DNA of 64,000 bases from Liolophura sinensis. Taxonomy: Eukaryota > Mollusca > Polyplacophora > Chitonida > Chitonidae. The notes beneath the pieces were generated by a model. It did not search any database. It was not told the origin of the DNA and was given only the letters and a program-made list of their open reading frames with translations. The position numbers and the translations under genes are program-made. This document shows positions 1-11,044 of the stretch, in pieces; position 1 is the stretch's first letter; each line of letters starts with the position of its first letter. The stretch spans positions 17,603,608 through 17,667,607 of the forward strand of contig NC_088299.1 in assembly GCF_032854445.1 (NCBI RefSeq). The letters run 5' to 3'.

Positions 1-364
1 TAGATCGAGGTATGCTGTGTGAGGTATTACAACGTCCACTTGACTAGCTACAGGTATGTGGTGTGGGGTATTACCACGTTCATTTGACTAGCTAGAGGTA
101 TGTCGTATGGGGTATTACAACGTCCATTTGACTAGCTAGAGGTATGTCGTGTGGGGTATTACCATGTCCATTTGAATAGGTAGAGGTATATGGTGTGGGG
201 AATTACGACGTCTATTTGACTAGCTAGTGGTATGTGGTGTCAGGTATTACAACGTTTATTTGACTGGCTAGAGGTATGTGGTCTGAGGTATTAACACGTT
301 CATTTGACTAGCTAGAGGTATGTGGTGTGAGGTATTACAACGTCCATTTGACTAACTAGAGGTA
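1..364. repeat. 44-bp tandem array, left part (8 units, open at window edge)
   Basis: About eight diverged head-to-tail units of 44 bp run from the window edge to 364; each contains 'ggtattac' and 'gactagctaga'. Units differ by a few substitutions, so the array is not freshly amplified. It is cut at 364 by the 3' end of a LINE and resumes at 3383. It probably continues to the left of the window. No coding or RNA function is suggested. Confidence 0.93.
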
Positions 365-1691
365 AGTGAGTGAGTGAGTGAAAGTTTTTACGTCGCTTTC
401 AACAATATTTCAGTTTTATCGCGACAATAAAACGTTAAGTAGTCGATCTACTGCGGATAAGTCATTTACTAGTCAGTCAAAAAAGGACATCAGAAGTCAT
501 ATAACAAACACAGGCGGTAGTTTAAAATCACAGCTTTCCTGCCATACCAATGGTAGGGAGAAAATCAAAAATAGTATCACTTTCTACAGAATTGAAAAGT
601 TCTGCAAGAGAGATCACGTGATAAAAGGGATCTCGTGCAGGAGCAAAGTCGCCACAGTCAAGCAATATGTGCTTGACTGTAAACCGTTGAGGCACTGGAT
701 TTTGTTAAGGCAAAGCTGCAGCTGTCTCTCGACAGTGTGCATACCTTTGCCTCGACAAGAGATACCAAGATCGTCCACAAAAAGGACGCATTCATACTAG
801 GAGATAAAACTCTGACAAGGCCAATTATCTTAATGCTAAAGAGAGTAACTGATAAAATGCTGCCTTGAGGAACCCCCTGATCTTTTTCAAAGTAGTCAGA
901 TAGGGTAGCCCCAACCCGAACTTGGAAGTGTCGATGGTTTATGAATAAACTCAGGAAGCCGACCTCAAAGTCCACATCCATGCATATCTTTCATAATACT
1001 ATATTTCCAAGTAGTGTCATATGCCTTTTCCAGATCAAAAAAGATAGATACGACATAGTCACGATTAACGATACCTTTCTTAATAAAGGATTCTAGACGA
1101 ACAAGATGATCAGCAGTACTGCGATTCTTTCGAAATCCACATTGAATGTTGCTTATCAACTCGTTAGTCTCCAAAAATCAGACTAAGCGATCGTTAATCA
1201 TCCTCTCCATAGTCTTGCATACACTGCTGGTTAAAGAAATAGGACGATAGTTATTTGGATCGGTAGAATCCTTTCCGGGCTTTGGAATGGGCACCATAAT
1301 AGCGTTTTGCGATGAGGCAGGAAAATTCCCGATAATCCAAATGGTATTAAAAATTCCAAGAAGCACCCTCAAGGAAGATTCTGGAAGGTGTCGTAAAAGC
1401 TGATAGTGGAGATCATCTGGCCCTGGAGTTGAGTCATGGGTCTTGCTCAGGGACGCGGATAGTTCATGTAGGGAAAATGTAGCATTGTAGAATTCTTCAT
1501 TTGAGGATGTAAAATCAAGAGGACTTGCCTCCGCCCGTTCCTTGTTACGCTGGAACTGAGGCAAGTAATTATCTGAAGACGAATGGTGCGCAAATAAAGC
1601 GCCCAACCTATGGCTATGTCAAGTTTTTCTGTCAAAGAATTATTCCCGCCTTTAAGATGATTGACAGTGACATTGGATCCCTTGCCTTTGA

Positions 1692-1862
1692 TGCTTCCTC
1701 TCCGGCCGTAAGTGGGAAGGTCTGTCAGCAACCTGCGGATGGTGGTGGGTTTCCCCCGGGCTGTGCCCGGTTTCCACCCACCATAATGCTGGCCGCCGTC
1801 GTATAAGTGAAATATTCTTGAGTACGGCGTAAAACACCAATCAAATAAATAAATAAATAAAT
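1692..1862 (+). mobile_element. tRNA-SINE family 1, 5'-truncated, inside LINE
   Basis: It carries the family-1 body from 'gcttcctctccggccgtaag' to 'gagtacggcgtaaaacacc' followed by an (AAAT)n tail. The tRNA head is absent. It interrupts the LINE between its endonuclease and reverse transcriptase parts, in the opposite orientation, so it is younger than the LINE copy. No clear target duplication was found. Confidence 0.88.
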
Positions 1863-2090
1863 CTAAATTACCGGGAGATGGTCTACATCGGTACACGCGC
1901 TCAGCAACGTTTCCTTTCGTTTACAGTCCTCCGTGAACCACGGTTTCTTAATTCGGGGAACCGCACATGATTTCGGGATACTAGGTCGCTAGTAAGTGTT
2001 TGACCACACAGAAAAGCAAAGCGGGGCCAGTCTGCTTTATCATAATTAAAGCGTGGAAGGGAAGAAGATACCGGCTCCTCATGGTAAGTA

Positions 2091-2361
2091 GGGGCCTCCG
2101 TGGCTCAGTCGGTTAGCGCGCTAGCGCAGCGTAATGACCCAGGAGCCTCTCACCAATGCGGTCGCTGCGAGTTCAAGTCCAGCTCATGCTGGCTTCCTCT
2201 CCGGCCGTAAGTGGGAAGGTCTGGAAGCAACCTGCGGATGGTCGTGGGTTTCCCCCGGGCTCTGCCCGGTTTCCACCCACCATAATACTGGCCGCCGTCG
2301 TATAAGTGAAATATTCTTGAGTACGGCGTAAAACACCAATCAAAAAAAAAAAAAAAAAAAA
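2091..2361 (+). mobile_element. tRNA-SINE family 1, full length, inside LINE
   Basis: This is a complete copy. It has a tRNA-like head with A box 'tggctcagtcggtta', a B-box-like 'gagttcaagtcc', the family-1 body, and a tail of about 20 A residues. The head has a long variable-arm-like segment (ctcaccaatgcggtcgctg), which suggests a tRNA with a long extra arm (Leu or Ser type) as ancestor. Flanking 'ggtaagta' is present at 2083-2090 and again at 2367-2374, an imperfect target duplication that extends a few bases further with one indel. It interrupts the LINE just after its GSDHFP motif. Confidence 0.93.
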
Positions 2362-3382
2362 TCAAGGGTAAGTATGGTGGGGAAGTGGTCGCTCCCGCAC
2401 AGATCATCATGGACGCTCCAGCTGAATTCCGACCTTAGCCCTGCATCAGCCAGAGCCAAATCAATGACCGAATAAGTGCCCTTTGCAGGATGAAGTTAAG
2501 TATGTCTGACATCATTTAAGACGCATAGAGAGTTATTAGATATAAAATCCTCCGATACAGAGCCCTTCTGGTTACGTTCAGAGACCTCAGAGAACACTGC
2601 GGGCATTAAAGTCACCCAAAAGAAAACACGGTTTAGGTAATTGTAATCTGTACCACACAGGAATTCTAAAATTCCCAACCGGAATTTATTGTGGAATTAT
2701 CTCGGTCACACCACTCATGTAAATACGGCGCATACCATGCTCAAGTGACCTATCAAAAAGGTAATGTTCCCGGCTGATGTGTTGTACCGTGCCATACCGG
2801 GACATCAAACCTCGAACAGTGTCATGGGGCACCTCGATCGGACATCGAGATCTAACCAGGAGCCTTTGCTCCTCCACATCATATATTGGACAGTCTACCC
2901 CTTTGAATGTGAAGCCACTAGCCAACAGCTGTTCCTTCACAGTTTGCGTAGCCACTGTAACATTCCAGACAACTCTAGAGACATTAATTAGTCCCTTTAA
3001 GACATTAGGCCCACTTCCCACTTACTCCTTTAGCCGTTTGTGTACATCAACCGGTTGTACACCTCTCTGTATTACAAGCTTAAGGCTTAAGGGTCTATTT
3101 ACTCGTCCTGCCCACAACATTGTGGGCCAGGGCGAGAACTACCACCCTAAAGATAGGAACACAACTATGCGTTTGGAACAGTGTGGATGCTGAGTGCAAA
3201 ATAGATAAGGTATTACAAAGTGGAAAAGCACTAAACTATGTACAGGCTATTTACAGAGAGTCTAGTGAACACGTCCTGCCGCTAAGAGCGACAGAACGTA
3301 ATGTCGCACCACCCTCAAACTGGGTGACCACTAAACAAAAGCTGAGAGCACAAAGGCTAGTTCCACGGCCAGCCAGGGACTC

Positions 3383-3486
3383 GACTAGCTAGAGTTATGT
3401 TGTCTGAGGCATTACAACGTCCATTTGACTAGCTAGAGGTATGTGGTGTGAAGTATTACGACGTCCATTTGACTAGCTACGGGTAA
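3383..3486. repeat. 44-bp tandem array, right part
   Basis: A further 2.4 units of the array seen at 1-364 begin with 'gactagctagagtta'. The sequence then leaves the repeat at 'ggtaagctttatg'. This shows that the LINE landed within an existing array. Confidence 0.9.
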
Positions 3487-3659
3487 GCTTTATGCTGTAG
3501 TCTGTTCCTCAATACCACGGCCAATGTCGGGGTATATGACTGTAGAGGTTTAGCATCTAAAATCATAGCGTATCAAAGTATATGTCAACGTACTTGTCAG
3601 TGTACTTAGATTATAGCATTTTGGATGATAGCTTGACACTTGTAAACCAAATGGCGGAG
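3487..3659. other. Unique spacer
   Basis: Nothing recognisable was seen between the 44-bp array and the Tc1 relic. Confidence 0.4.
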
Positions 3660-4390
3660 AATATGCTTACTGAGCAAAAATATAAACGCAACACTTTTGT
3701 TTTTGCAATATTTCACAGTAAAATGCGATTTTTTCAGTAGAGTAGCGAGGGATGGCCAAGAGGAAAACCCTACACCAGGGTAGGCCCCTACACTCCCGTC
3801 TCCAAAACCAAAGTGTTGTCGATTTCAAGCCTATGCACCATTTTGACCCGTCAGATATGTGTGGCCTTATCTTTAGTAATCAGTGATCTGTAAGGTCTTC
3901 CCGGGCACCCAGGCCAGGGATTCGGCCCAGAGACGCTAATTTGAGAGCCCGCAGATCACTATAGACCTTGGTATTAATCATGGTATGACTCTGTTAACAT
4001 TCATGCTCGTTGGCCTTTGGCACCATAACGGCGTTTTATGTTTTCGGATTAATCTATTTTTCAACTACACGGAGTCGATGGGAGGCAGCGGGTTTGACGG
4101 CGGGTCGGTCAACGCTATGCCGACGTCGCCGTCATACCAAGGATGCACTACGGTGGTGGTCGGGTACTTCTCTTGGCAGGGAGAAGTCATGGCCATCGCA
4201 CTCAACTTCATTTCATCACGGAGTGCGGTAAGATACCATGACGAAATTCTGCGCCCAATAGTCGCCCCATTTGTCCGGCACCATGGGGTAACATCTCAGA
4301 AGGACAATCTTTCTCCTGTATACAGAGCATTTCTACAGGCCGAAAACGTTGAAACGTTAGACTGGGCAGAGTAGTCACCTGATCTGTCAT
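3660..4390 (+). mobile_element. Tc1-type DNA transposon relic
   Basis: The left side has 'aaatataaacgcaacac', a motif I associate with termini of Tc1-like and related animal transposons. A plus-strand frame to 4374 holds a decayed transposase C-terminal half: YHDEILRPIVAPFVRHHGV followed by the QKDN stretch (QQDN in intact relatives) and QAENVETLDW, then a stop exactly where the SPDL motif should continue (the SPDL equivalent follows in the DNA as tcacctgatctg). An upstream GGSGFDGGSVNAM stretch corresponds to the glycine-rich region before the middle catalytic Asp. The N-terminal DNA-binding part is scrambled and no right terminal repeat was found. It is a dead element. Confidence 0.75.
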
Positions 4391-4655
4391 GTATCAGTTC
4401 TTGTGTGTTATTCTCAACAATACATTACTCTAGATTTGCTATTTGCAAACCATTCTCAGTATGTTCAATGATTGTTTCGAATTTCTAACACTGTAACACT
4501 TATCTTGAGGCCAGTGAAAATACTGATAGAAACGGCTAGTTTGTGCTATTGTATCTCCTGATGAGGATACAAGTTGCTGTCGAAACGCTCACTAATGTCA
4601 CCTTGGTTTAAGGCAGCATGTAAGTGAACTTCTAACAGTTATGTTAGAAGTAATG

Positions 4656-4874
4656 ACGCAGCGTAATGACCCTGAGTCTGTCACCAATGCTGTCGCTGTG
4701 AGTTCAAGTCCAGCTCATGCTGACTTCCTCTCCGGCCGTACGTGGGAAGGTCTGCCAGCAACCTGCGTATAGTCGTGGGTTTCCCCCTGTTTCTACCCAC
4801 CATAATGCTGGCTGCCTTCGTATAAGTGAAGCATTCTTGAGTACGGCGAAAAACACCAATCAAACAAATAAATA
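4656..4874 (+). mobile_element. tRNA-SINE family 1, 5'-truncated
   Basis: It begins within the tRNA-related head ('cgcagcgtaatgacc') and continues through body and 3' end with a short (AAAT)n tail. Small deletions shorten the middle of the body. Confidence 0.9.
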
Positions 4875-5689
4875 GCTTCATGCGGGAAGGACTAACCCAA
4901 ATATGTTTGCATGGCAATTATTCAGCCTGGGTCGGATAAGTTTAAAAAAATAATGCAGCAGGTTTCCCTTCTTTGCTGCAACGTCTCGCTATTGTCAGAG
5001 CAGGTGATCATTTTTCAAGAATCCACGCTGGTGATAGATGACAACTTGACAACTCCACGAGCACAAGGCTTTAAAACATTCCGATATCTCACTGAGCTAT
5101 CTGAGAAAACCATACAAGCCACTCCTTTCAAACGACTTTAAACGTTTGTTGTGACATCAATCCTTTGTCTAACTGACCATAAGAATGTTATATATGAAGG
5201 GTGTCCATTCGTGTCTGATCCATGTGAAGTTTATTTTCTAACAGTTTCATTCCTCGCCTTCATTTCAAATGCACCAAATGTTGCCAGTGTCAGGAAGGTT
5301 GAGTGACGTCATCAATTCCCTTAGGCACAAATATGAAGAGCAAAACAGAGTTTGTACTAAGGTGAACTTGTGGGTCTAATTTGTGGCCCTGATAAACATT
5401 TTCGATATCTCAAAGCCTGGTTATGTCAATGTGACAGAGATATACTATAAGACTTTCCCATGTTATATGTAAGCTTCAGTCAATTCAGATTTACTTTCTG
5501 ACGGAGTTTCTCGAAGACCGATTCACTGTTCACAATCTTACACACCCAGTATATTCTCGTGTAGTAACCTATATTTAAACCACTGTTGTAACGTGACACC
5601 AGTGCTCTGGCGTCACACCGTTGTTGTGACTGGATTATTGTTTACACTTTTAAGTCTGGATTGCGTAAAACTTGAACATTTAACGCATT
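4875..5689. other. Unassigned spacer
   Basis: There are short open frames only (for example 4911-5141, 76 codons) with no recognisable domain, and no repeat family was identified. Confidence 0.35.
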
Positions 5690-5766
5690 GTTCCACAAAC
5701 AATTGTGATTCGAACCCAAATACCGCAGCCGTCAATTCTCCGACTGAGCTATTGGGGCAGGCTATA
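5690..5766 (-). mobile_element. tRNA-like SINE head, unnamed family
   Basis: On the minus strand 'aatagctcagtcgg' matches a Pol III A box and 'gggttcgaatc' a B box at tRNA-like spacing. The acceptor stem does not close, so this is not a functional tRNA gene. It is best read as the head of an old tRNA-derived SINE whose body extends to lower coordinates and is not recognised. Confidence 0.45.
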
Positions 5767-6089
5767 GATGCTTGATGTTTTAAGGGACTACAATGTTAAC
5801 CATAGAAGAACACAAACAAACGGATAGTGTATCCGCCGGCTTGCGTACAAGCTCACTTAAATAGTACAAGTTGATATAACCGGCCCCAAATGACGACTGG
5901 ATGCCATTTGTTGAATACGTAAAGTTATATTTTTTTGTAGATTGTCAAAAGCAGATATATTTACATGCAGCCTATATTTACATATTATGAAATTAGAAAA
6001 AAAATGATAGATTAAAATTAACTTTTAAAAGAGAAGACTTATAAAAATCGTACATATGTAATAAATTGTACTTCATTTTTTTTATATTT

Positions 6090-6327
6090 TTGATTTATTT
6101 ATTTCATCGGCGTTTTACGCCGTACTCAAGAATATTTCACGTATACGACGGCGGCCAGCATTATGGTTGGAGGACACCGGGCAGAGCCCGGGGGAAACCC
6201 TCGACCATCCGCAGATTGCTGGCAGACCTTCCCACGTACGATCGGAGAGGAAGCCAGCATGAGCTGGACTTGAACTCGCAGCGACCGCATTGGTGAGAAG
6301 CTCTAGGGTCATTACGTAGCGCTAGAC
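6090..6327 (-). mobile_element. tRNA-SINE family 1, nearly full length
   Basis: The antisense order is a T-rich tail, then the 3' body (ggcgttttacgccgtactc), the central body, and the tRNA-like head ending near 'gcgctagacc'. Only the first 15-20 bases with the A box are lost. Confidence 0.9.
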
Positions 6328-8142
6328 CAAAATCCGCTGAATTTTTCACCGGTTTACAACTACTATAAATTGCATCATGAAATTTTTTGTATCTGATGGT
6401 GTTTTACTCTTGGCTGCTGTTCCAGGATAATTGTGGGCGGCAACGAGATTTCTTGTAAAATAAAGGCAGCTTATTGTATGCATCTATTATTTAACACAAG
6501 AGTAGTTATAAACTACCTCAGGCCCATTAGTCTAAATAGCTATGGCAAATGTGCTTTCTGGCACAGATTTATTATGTGGATAAATATATGATTTTGATAA
6601 GTCACTTTGTATGTAGGAAATAGTATGTTGCATAGAAATTAGCATGTAAATGTAGACTATCCGTTCACTACTATAATTAATGTCGAGCTGCTGTATTGCC
6701 AAGGGATTAAGACATTAGCCCGGGAAACCGGACTGTCCTTCTCAGCCTAAGCCCAATGTCGAGCGTATCCACGCTTGTCAGGAGTTCAAACTTGTCTGGG
6801 GCACACCAGGAGAACAAGGGCTCGTCCAATCAGTAAACACGTTAGTTCTGAGAATTGTTATTGACAACGGTGAGAGTCTCCTTTAAAAGGAACTCACACT
6901 GATTGGAAACCTTGTGTTGTTTAGGTAAGTATCCAGGAACAAGTTGTAATAATGTTAACAGTCCATATGAATAGCGAGCTTACTACTATTGTAACACTAC
7001 CTTAAGAATGTATGTGAATGTGTGATTATAAAAAATGTTATGTAAATGAATATATGTACATCTGCGTTATCTTGATTACAAGAAATGTTCACATATATAA
7101 ATCATAAAAGAAGTCTACTTTTTCACTGATTGGAAACCTTGTGTTGTTTAGTATTTCCAGACCATTGTGAGAACCAATGAAGAATTAAAGGAATGACATA
7201 ATTTGTCTCATAACAGATTACAGCTAGGGGCTTACTTACGGCGAGAATGTGCCTCCATTTCCAAGCCAGTTTTGCAGCTTTTGAATCCAACAGAAAGACT
7301 GGTGGTGGTAAACTCGTCTTCCTAAGAGATATCCTCATACTGACAAATTGGGTTTCAATAGAATTTGACAGAAGTAGAGATAACGCAATTCAATGGCCGA
7401 TGTCACAAATCCTGTTCTCTATACAAAAGGCCACATTCATCTTGCAAGACGGATTATTCAGAATCACACCGGACCTTTCTAAACCGGTTTTGTGTCAGAG
7501 AAAGATTCATCCATATCTGTATTATCCATGTTTAAACGTTGCAGCACTCGACTGAAATGAACTAGCTGCTCGCTTGAACATATCAATTTAAACTATTCCT
7601 GTGACGTCACACTAAGCAGTTTATGAAGCACTGCATGTCTGCACATCATGGTTTTCCAAATCCCCTGAACAGTGCGAACTTGATTATCCTTCAAGTAATA
7701 TTACACAAAAAATGTTGCATGTTGACTAGCGCTTTCACGTGCTGGGGAAGGAAGTGTGGCCACGACGCCTCTCTCCCACCCTACTAAGAACGCACAGGAA
7801 TAAAAACTGTATTCTTGAAAAATAATCCACGGCAGGTGACAATGGTTTAAGTCGGATAAAACCCTTGTAACTGTTAATTCGCGTTTTATCCATTACATAG
7901 TACAAACGACTGAACTCCCATTGGTTAACAGCTCTAACGGTGTTGCACTAAAACTTTATGTAACACCGTCACGAAAGATCAACCATGCTAGTGACTTTAA
8001 CTCGGCAAATAGCTAACTGCTAACTGCGAACCGCTAACAGTCTTCACAGACATCAAATCTTTGACACCCTGTATCTTTTAACGTCGTCCATTGCCTTGAC
8101 GACTGGCCTGAGTATATGTACGTTCAAGACGACAAATATTAT
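6328..8142. other. Unassigned spacer with one short direct repeat
   Basis: No gene is recognised. The longest frame is 7247-7555 (102 codons) without a known domain. A 28-bp direct repeat (6897-6924 and 7124-7151) is listed separately. Confidence 0.35.
6897..7151 (+). repeat. 28-bp direct repeat bounding a GT...AG segment
   Basis: The same 28 bases, starting 'cactgattggaaacc' and ending 'ttgtttag', occur at 6897-6924 and 7124-7151. The first copy is followed by 'gtaagt', a canonical splice donor, and the second ends in a pyrimidine-rich AG. The segment 6925-7151 therefore has the form of an intron of 227 bases, but no coding exon is visible on either side. Confidence 0.7.
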
Positions 8143-8310
8143 ATCTCCGGCCGTACGTGGGAAGGTCTGCAGACACCTGCTAATGGTCGTGGGTTTCCAC
8201 CGTGCTGTTCCCGGTTTCCACCCACCATAATGCTGGCCGCTGTCGTATAAGTGAAATATTCTTGGGAACGGCGTAAAACATCAATCAAATAAATAAATAA
8301 ATAAATAAAT
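8143..8310 (+). mobile_element. tRNA-SINE family 1, 5'-truncated
   Basis: It covers the body from 'tctccggccgtacgtgg' to 'cggcgtaaaacatcaatc' with a six-unit AAAT tail. The tRNA head is missing. Confidence 0.9.
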
Positions 8311-8398
8311 CTGATGTGAAGAAAAAAACAAGAAAACCTCAGATTTCTATATCGTTGTATTCCAACTAAAGTTTCAAACTTTTGCTTTCATCAGAGAT

Positions 8399-8546
8399 AT
8401 GACTCAGGAACCCCTCACAAAAGCGGTCATTGAGTGTTAAAGTCCATCTCATGCTGGTTTCCTCTCCGGTCGCACATCTGAAACCCTGGTATCAAACTGC
8501 AGATGGTCGTAGGTTTCCCTCCATAATGCTGGAGACCGTCGTTATA
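8399..8546 (+). mobile_element. tRNA-SINE family 1, 3'-truncated old copy
   Basis: The sequence starts inside the tRNA-like head (tgactcaggaacccctcac) and follows the body to 'ggagaccgtcgttatata', where the usual 3' end is lost in a TA-rich run. It lies 88 bp after another copy. Confidence 0.75.
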
Positions 8547-9385
8547 TATAGTATATATATAGCCTGTATCCTGACGGTGTTTATACATGCCAGTATGTCA
8601 GTATATCTCGTGAATCAGCAAGAACACGTTTATTGTTTTGCTGCCAACGAATTGGAGTACATGTAAACAGCACCAGATTGTCAAAGTATCAGTCCGTGTC
8701 CTTAAATACTGTAGCAGCCAAATTCTCTAGAAATCGACATAATTAATTGGCATGGAATACTCTACGCTACTTCAAAAAACGCTGTCAAATCCATACGCCC
8801 TGAAGGGGAATCCCCTCATGCTTTGCCGTCGCGTGAAAGAGACGTCAGTTATGCTTATAATGTTTCAACGTCCGGTATGGTTTAAAATCACGTCTTGTTT
8901 GAAAGGAACGACTTCATGACGATGGTTGGACCGAAAGTTTGACTCAGCAATAGTGGTGGACAGTCTGCATTTATTGAAAATATCATCCTGTAGCCATTGA
9001 TCGTGTGCGGCTGTATCTCCGGTGACACCACTGGAAATTTTCAAGTTAACATTGATCATGGCGCAGCGGTGGAAATTAATGATGAAAATATTTGAGACTG
9101 TCATGAGTGTGTGAGGGCCGGATATATTTGCTATTTTATTGTTTACTTTCAGTAGATGGGAAGACAAAAAACCTGGGTTTACGGAAATGGCTATTAAATT
9201 TCGCATTCAGGTGACAAATTTCATCGATCTTGAATGACCTAACAGAAGAGAGATCCAGTATTTCCTGACCACATTACATATGCTTGAATCTTTGAGATAC
9301 TCTATAATTCATGAAGTCAAACTGACTCATTTCTTCAGAAGACATCTTCACACTCTCTGAATGTGGGCTTAGATTAACCATATAG
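8547..9385. other. Unassigned spacer
   Basis: A minus-strand open frame (8865-9206, 113 codons) has no recognisable domain. Nothing else was seen. Confidence 0.35.
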
Positions 9386-9556
9386 CGACAAAGGCTGTTC
9401 CCCGTCTATAGCAGTGTCAACAAGCTGTCCAGAGTTATTCCCCCTGAAATTCTCTCTCTCACAAATGACATTGCTGATTCTGCTGCTGACTTAAAGTATC
9501 CAAAAAACGCGATCTGGATTTCAACTCTAGACCAGGGATGGCCTATAAAGGATTAA
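9386..9556 (+). other. Possible exon remnant, unknown protein
   Basis: A 56-codon stop-free stretch follows an in-frame TAG and reads RQRLFPVYSSVNKLSRVIPP, then continues EILSLTNDIADSAADLKYP to a TAA. The composition is protein-like and uses balanced codons, unlike the surrounding AT-rich DNA. No start codon or convincing splice sites are visible and no family is recognised. It could be a decayed transposon or gene fragment, or chance. Confidence 0.15.
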
Positions 9557-9919
9557 AATAGTATACGTATAACTAAATACTTGTTAGGCGAGAGGTTTAG
9601 AACAACCGTTACCACAAGAACCTAACACAAAAATTATACCTTTATTCATTACAGAATATTTTCCATATGTGCGTACATATATGCATGTGAGCCTACCTGT
9701 ATTTAATGTATAAAATGCATGAAACTACAAACGGGGATGTTCATTTGAATTACTTCATCCGTACACCGTATATATTCCTCAGTACAAATGAACAAACAAA
9801 CGATCCTCATATCCCTTTTACATCAAAGACACTTGTACTGTTATCGGGTTACATAAACACCGTGGAAATGGTGCAGGAAAAAATACATATACAACATTTT
9901 CACTGATTGTCTCCAGAAT

Positions 9920-10080
9920 ACTTCTTGGACCAGGTCTATGCCTGGGACATGGCTCACCGACGGGGAAAAATGATGTCTACGGAAAGGTTCCTAGCCCTTC
10001 ATAAATGAGCCCTCTCGTGGGTTCGAATCCAGACCAGGTACACCCAGTTTCGCAGGATTATTGATACCCAACTTAGCCCA
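9920..10080 (+). mobile_element. Degenerate tRNA-derived SINE-like element
   Basis: A strong B-box-like 'gggttcgaatccag' at about 10020 is preceded by a weak A-box region and followed by a non-tRNA segment. The family is not recognised and the boundaries are uncertain. Confidence 0.35.
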
Positions 10081-10273
10081 ACCCATAGACATGTGTGAGG
10101 CCCCATATACATGTGCAATCTCACCACAGTTCATCTTTTGTAACATTTTTTTGTTAACTATCATTGTGGCACAATTTTCTGTTAGTATTTTTCATAACGT
10201 GTAATGAATAACATAAGGAATGAGTGTTCGTGTGTTTGGGACAGCGTGACTTCAGACGCAAAGGATTGTGGGA

Positions 10274-10355
10274 TCGTGCACTCATTTACCATCCTTGAGA
10301 CGATCGCCACGTTTTGATTATGTCCTAACGAAATTCCCTTTCTATTCTTCTTCAG
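10274..10355. repeat. 82-bp dispersed duplicate, copy 1
   Basis: This 82-bp stretch beginning 'tcgtgcactcatttacc' and ending 'ttcttcag' recurs with about four mismatches at 11045-11126. No element structure is visible. Confidence 0.85.
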
Positions 10356-11044
10356 GTATGTAATCATGCAGATTCCTTTAGCCATATGATAGTTGTTGAA
10401 TGCGTAGTTACTTGTATAGTTATGTCGAATGAGCACATCGTTGTATTAATTAGTAGATTAGCTTACAAAGTACTTGTTTATCGGTCACCTTCAGATGTCG
10501 TTGTTGTTTCCATTTAATTAACATTACGTAATCCTACGTTTTGTATTGGCTAGATTTCTGATTGAAATAACAGTGGTTTTAGTTCAGTATATTTAACGAT
10601 AGTTGTGTCTTTTAATAGTTTGTAACTCCAGTAAAGGTAGATAGAAAGCCTGAGTGGCTTAGAGGAATATTTCCTTACGTATTTCGTAGTAGAAATCCAC
10701 GAATGTGTGCGATGTCAAAAGTATGTAAACAAGCGGGATAACTCCTGGTGGAATACGCTCAACTACTTTTGTTGGAATAATGGAAATAAGGGGCTTAATT
10801 CTAAATGTCAAAAGACAATATGTGTCTGGAAAGTGTAATATATTGTAACTTTCTTTATTTTGTTCCAAAACTGTATAGGGGTTTTGCAGAGTTAACAATT
10901 GTATAAGTATATATAAATTTATTTCATTTAGTTCATATTTGTGTAAAGCAAACTCATGTCACAATTCATTTAAACACATTATATTACTTTATTTCACTTA
11001 ATTTACAGTATCCCATGAAAATTAATTATGATTTGTTATTTAAA

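Larger units (their letters stand above)
365..3382 (-). mobile_element. Decayed Jockey/I-type non-LTR retrotransposon (LINE) with two nested SINEs
   Basis: Read on the minus strand the element runs from an ORF1-like segment (3021-2686, containing GVDCPIYDVEEQRLLVRS) to an endonuclease and a reverse transcriptase. Endonuclease pieces include SEDFISNNSLCVLND (about 2560) and a GSDHFP motif (about 2395-2380). Post-endonuclease text FNYDKADW lies near 2030. The reverse transcriptase shows TPGPDDLHYQLL, PKPGKDSTDPNNYRPISL (about 1280), FFDLEKAYD (about 1045), GVPQGSILS (about 870) and the catalytic-type LFVDDLGIS (about 785-760). Directly after this the frame jumps to a C-terminal end piece LDCGDFAPARDPFYHVISL (about 660-600), so the thumb and most of a normal RNase H/C-terminal region are missing. 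The 3' end is a short tail with GTGA repeats (365-383). Stops and frameshifts show that it is dead. Flanks 350-364 and 3383-3397 match at 13 of 15 bases and fit a target-site duplication, although the target is itself repetitive. The clade (Nimb versus Jockey) is not settled. Confidence 0.9.

Noticed and set aside
2098-2200. Functional tRNA genes at SINE heads (also 21940, 54670 and 60165)
   Set aside because: The A and B boxes are present, but acceptor stems do not close and a SINE body follows each time.
3865-3990. Inverted 'agtgatctg' motifs as transposon terminal repeats
   Set aside because: The match is short and imperfect and lies inside the Tc1 relic.
8865-9206. 113-codon minus-strand frame
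   Set aside because: It has no recognisable domain, splice site or codon bias and lies in AT-rich spacer.
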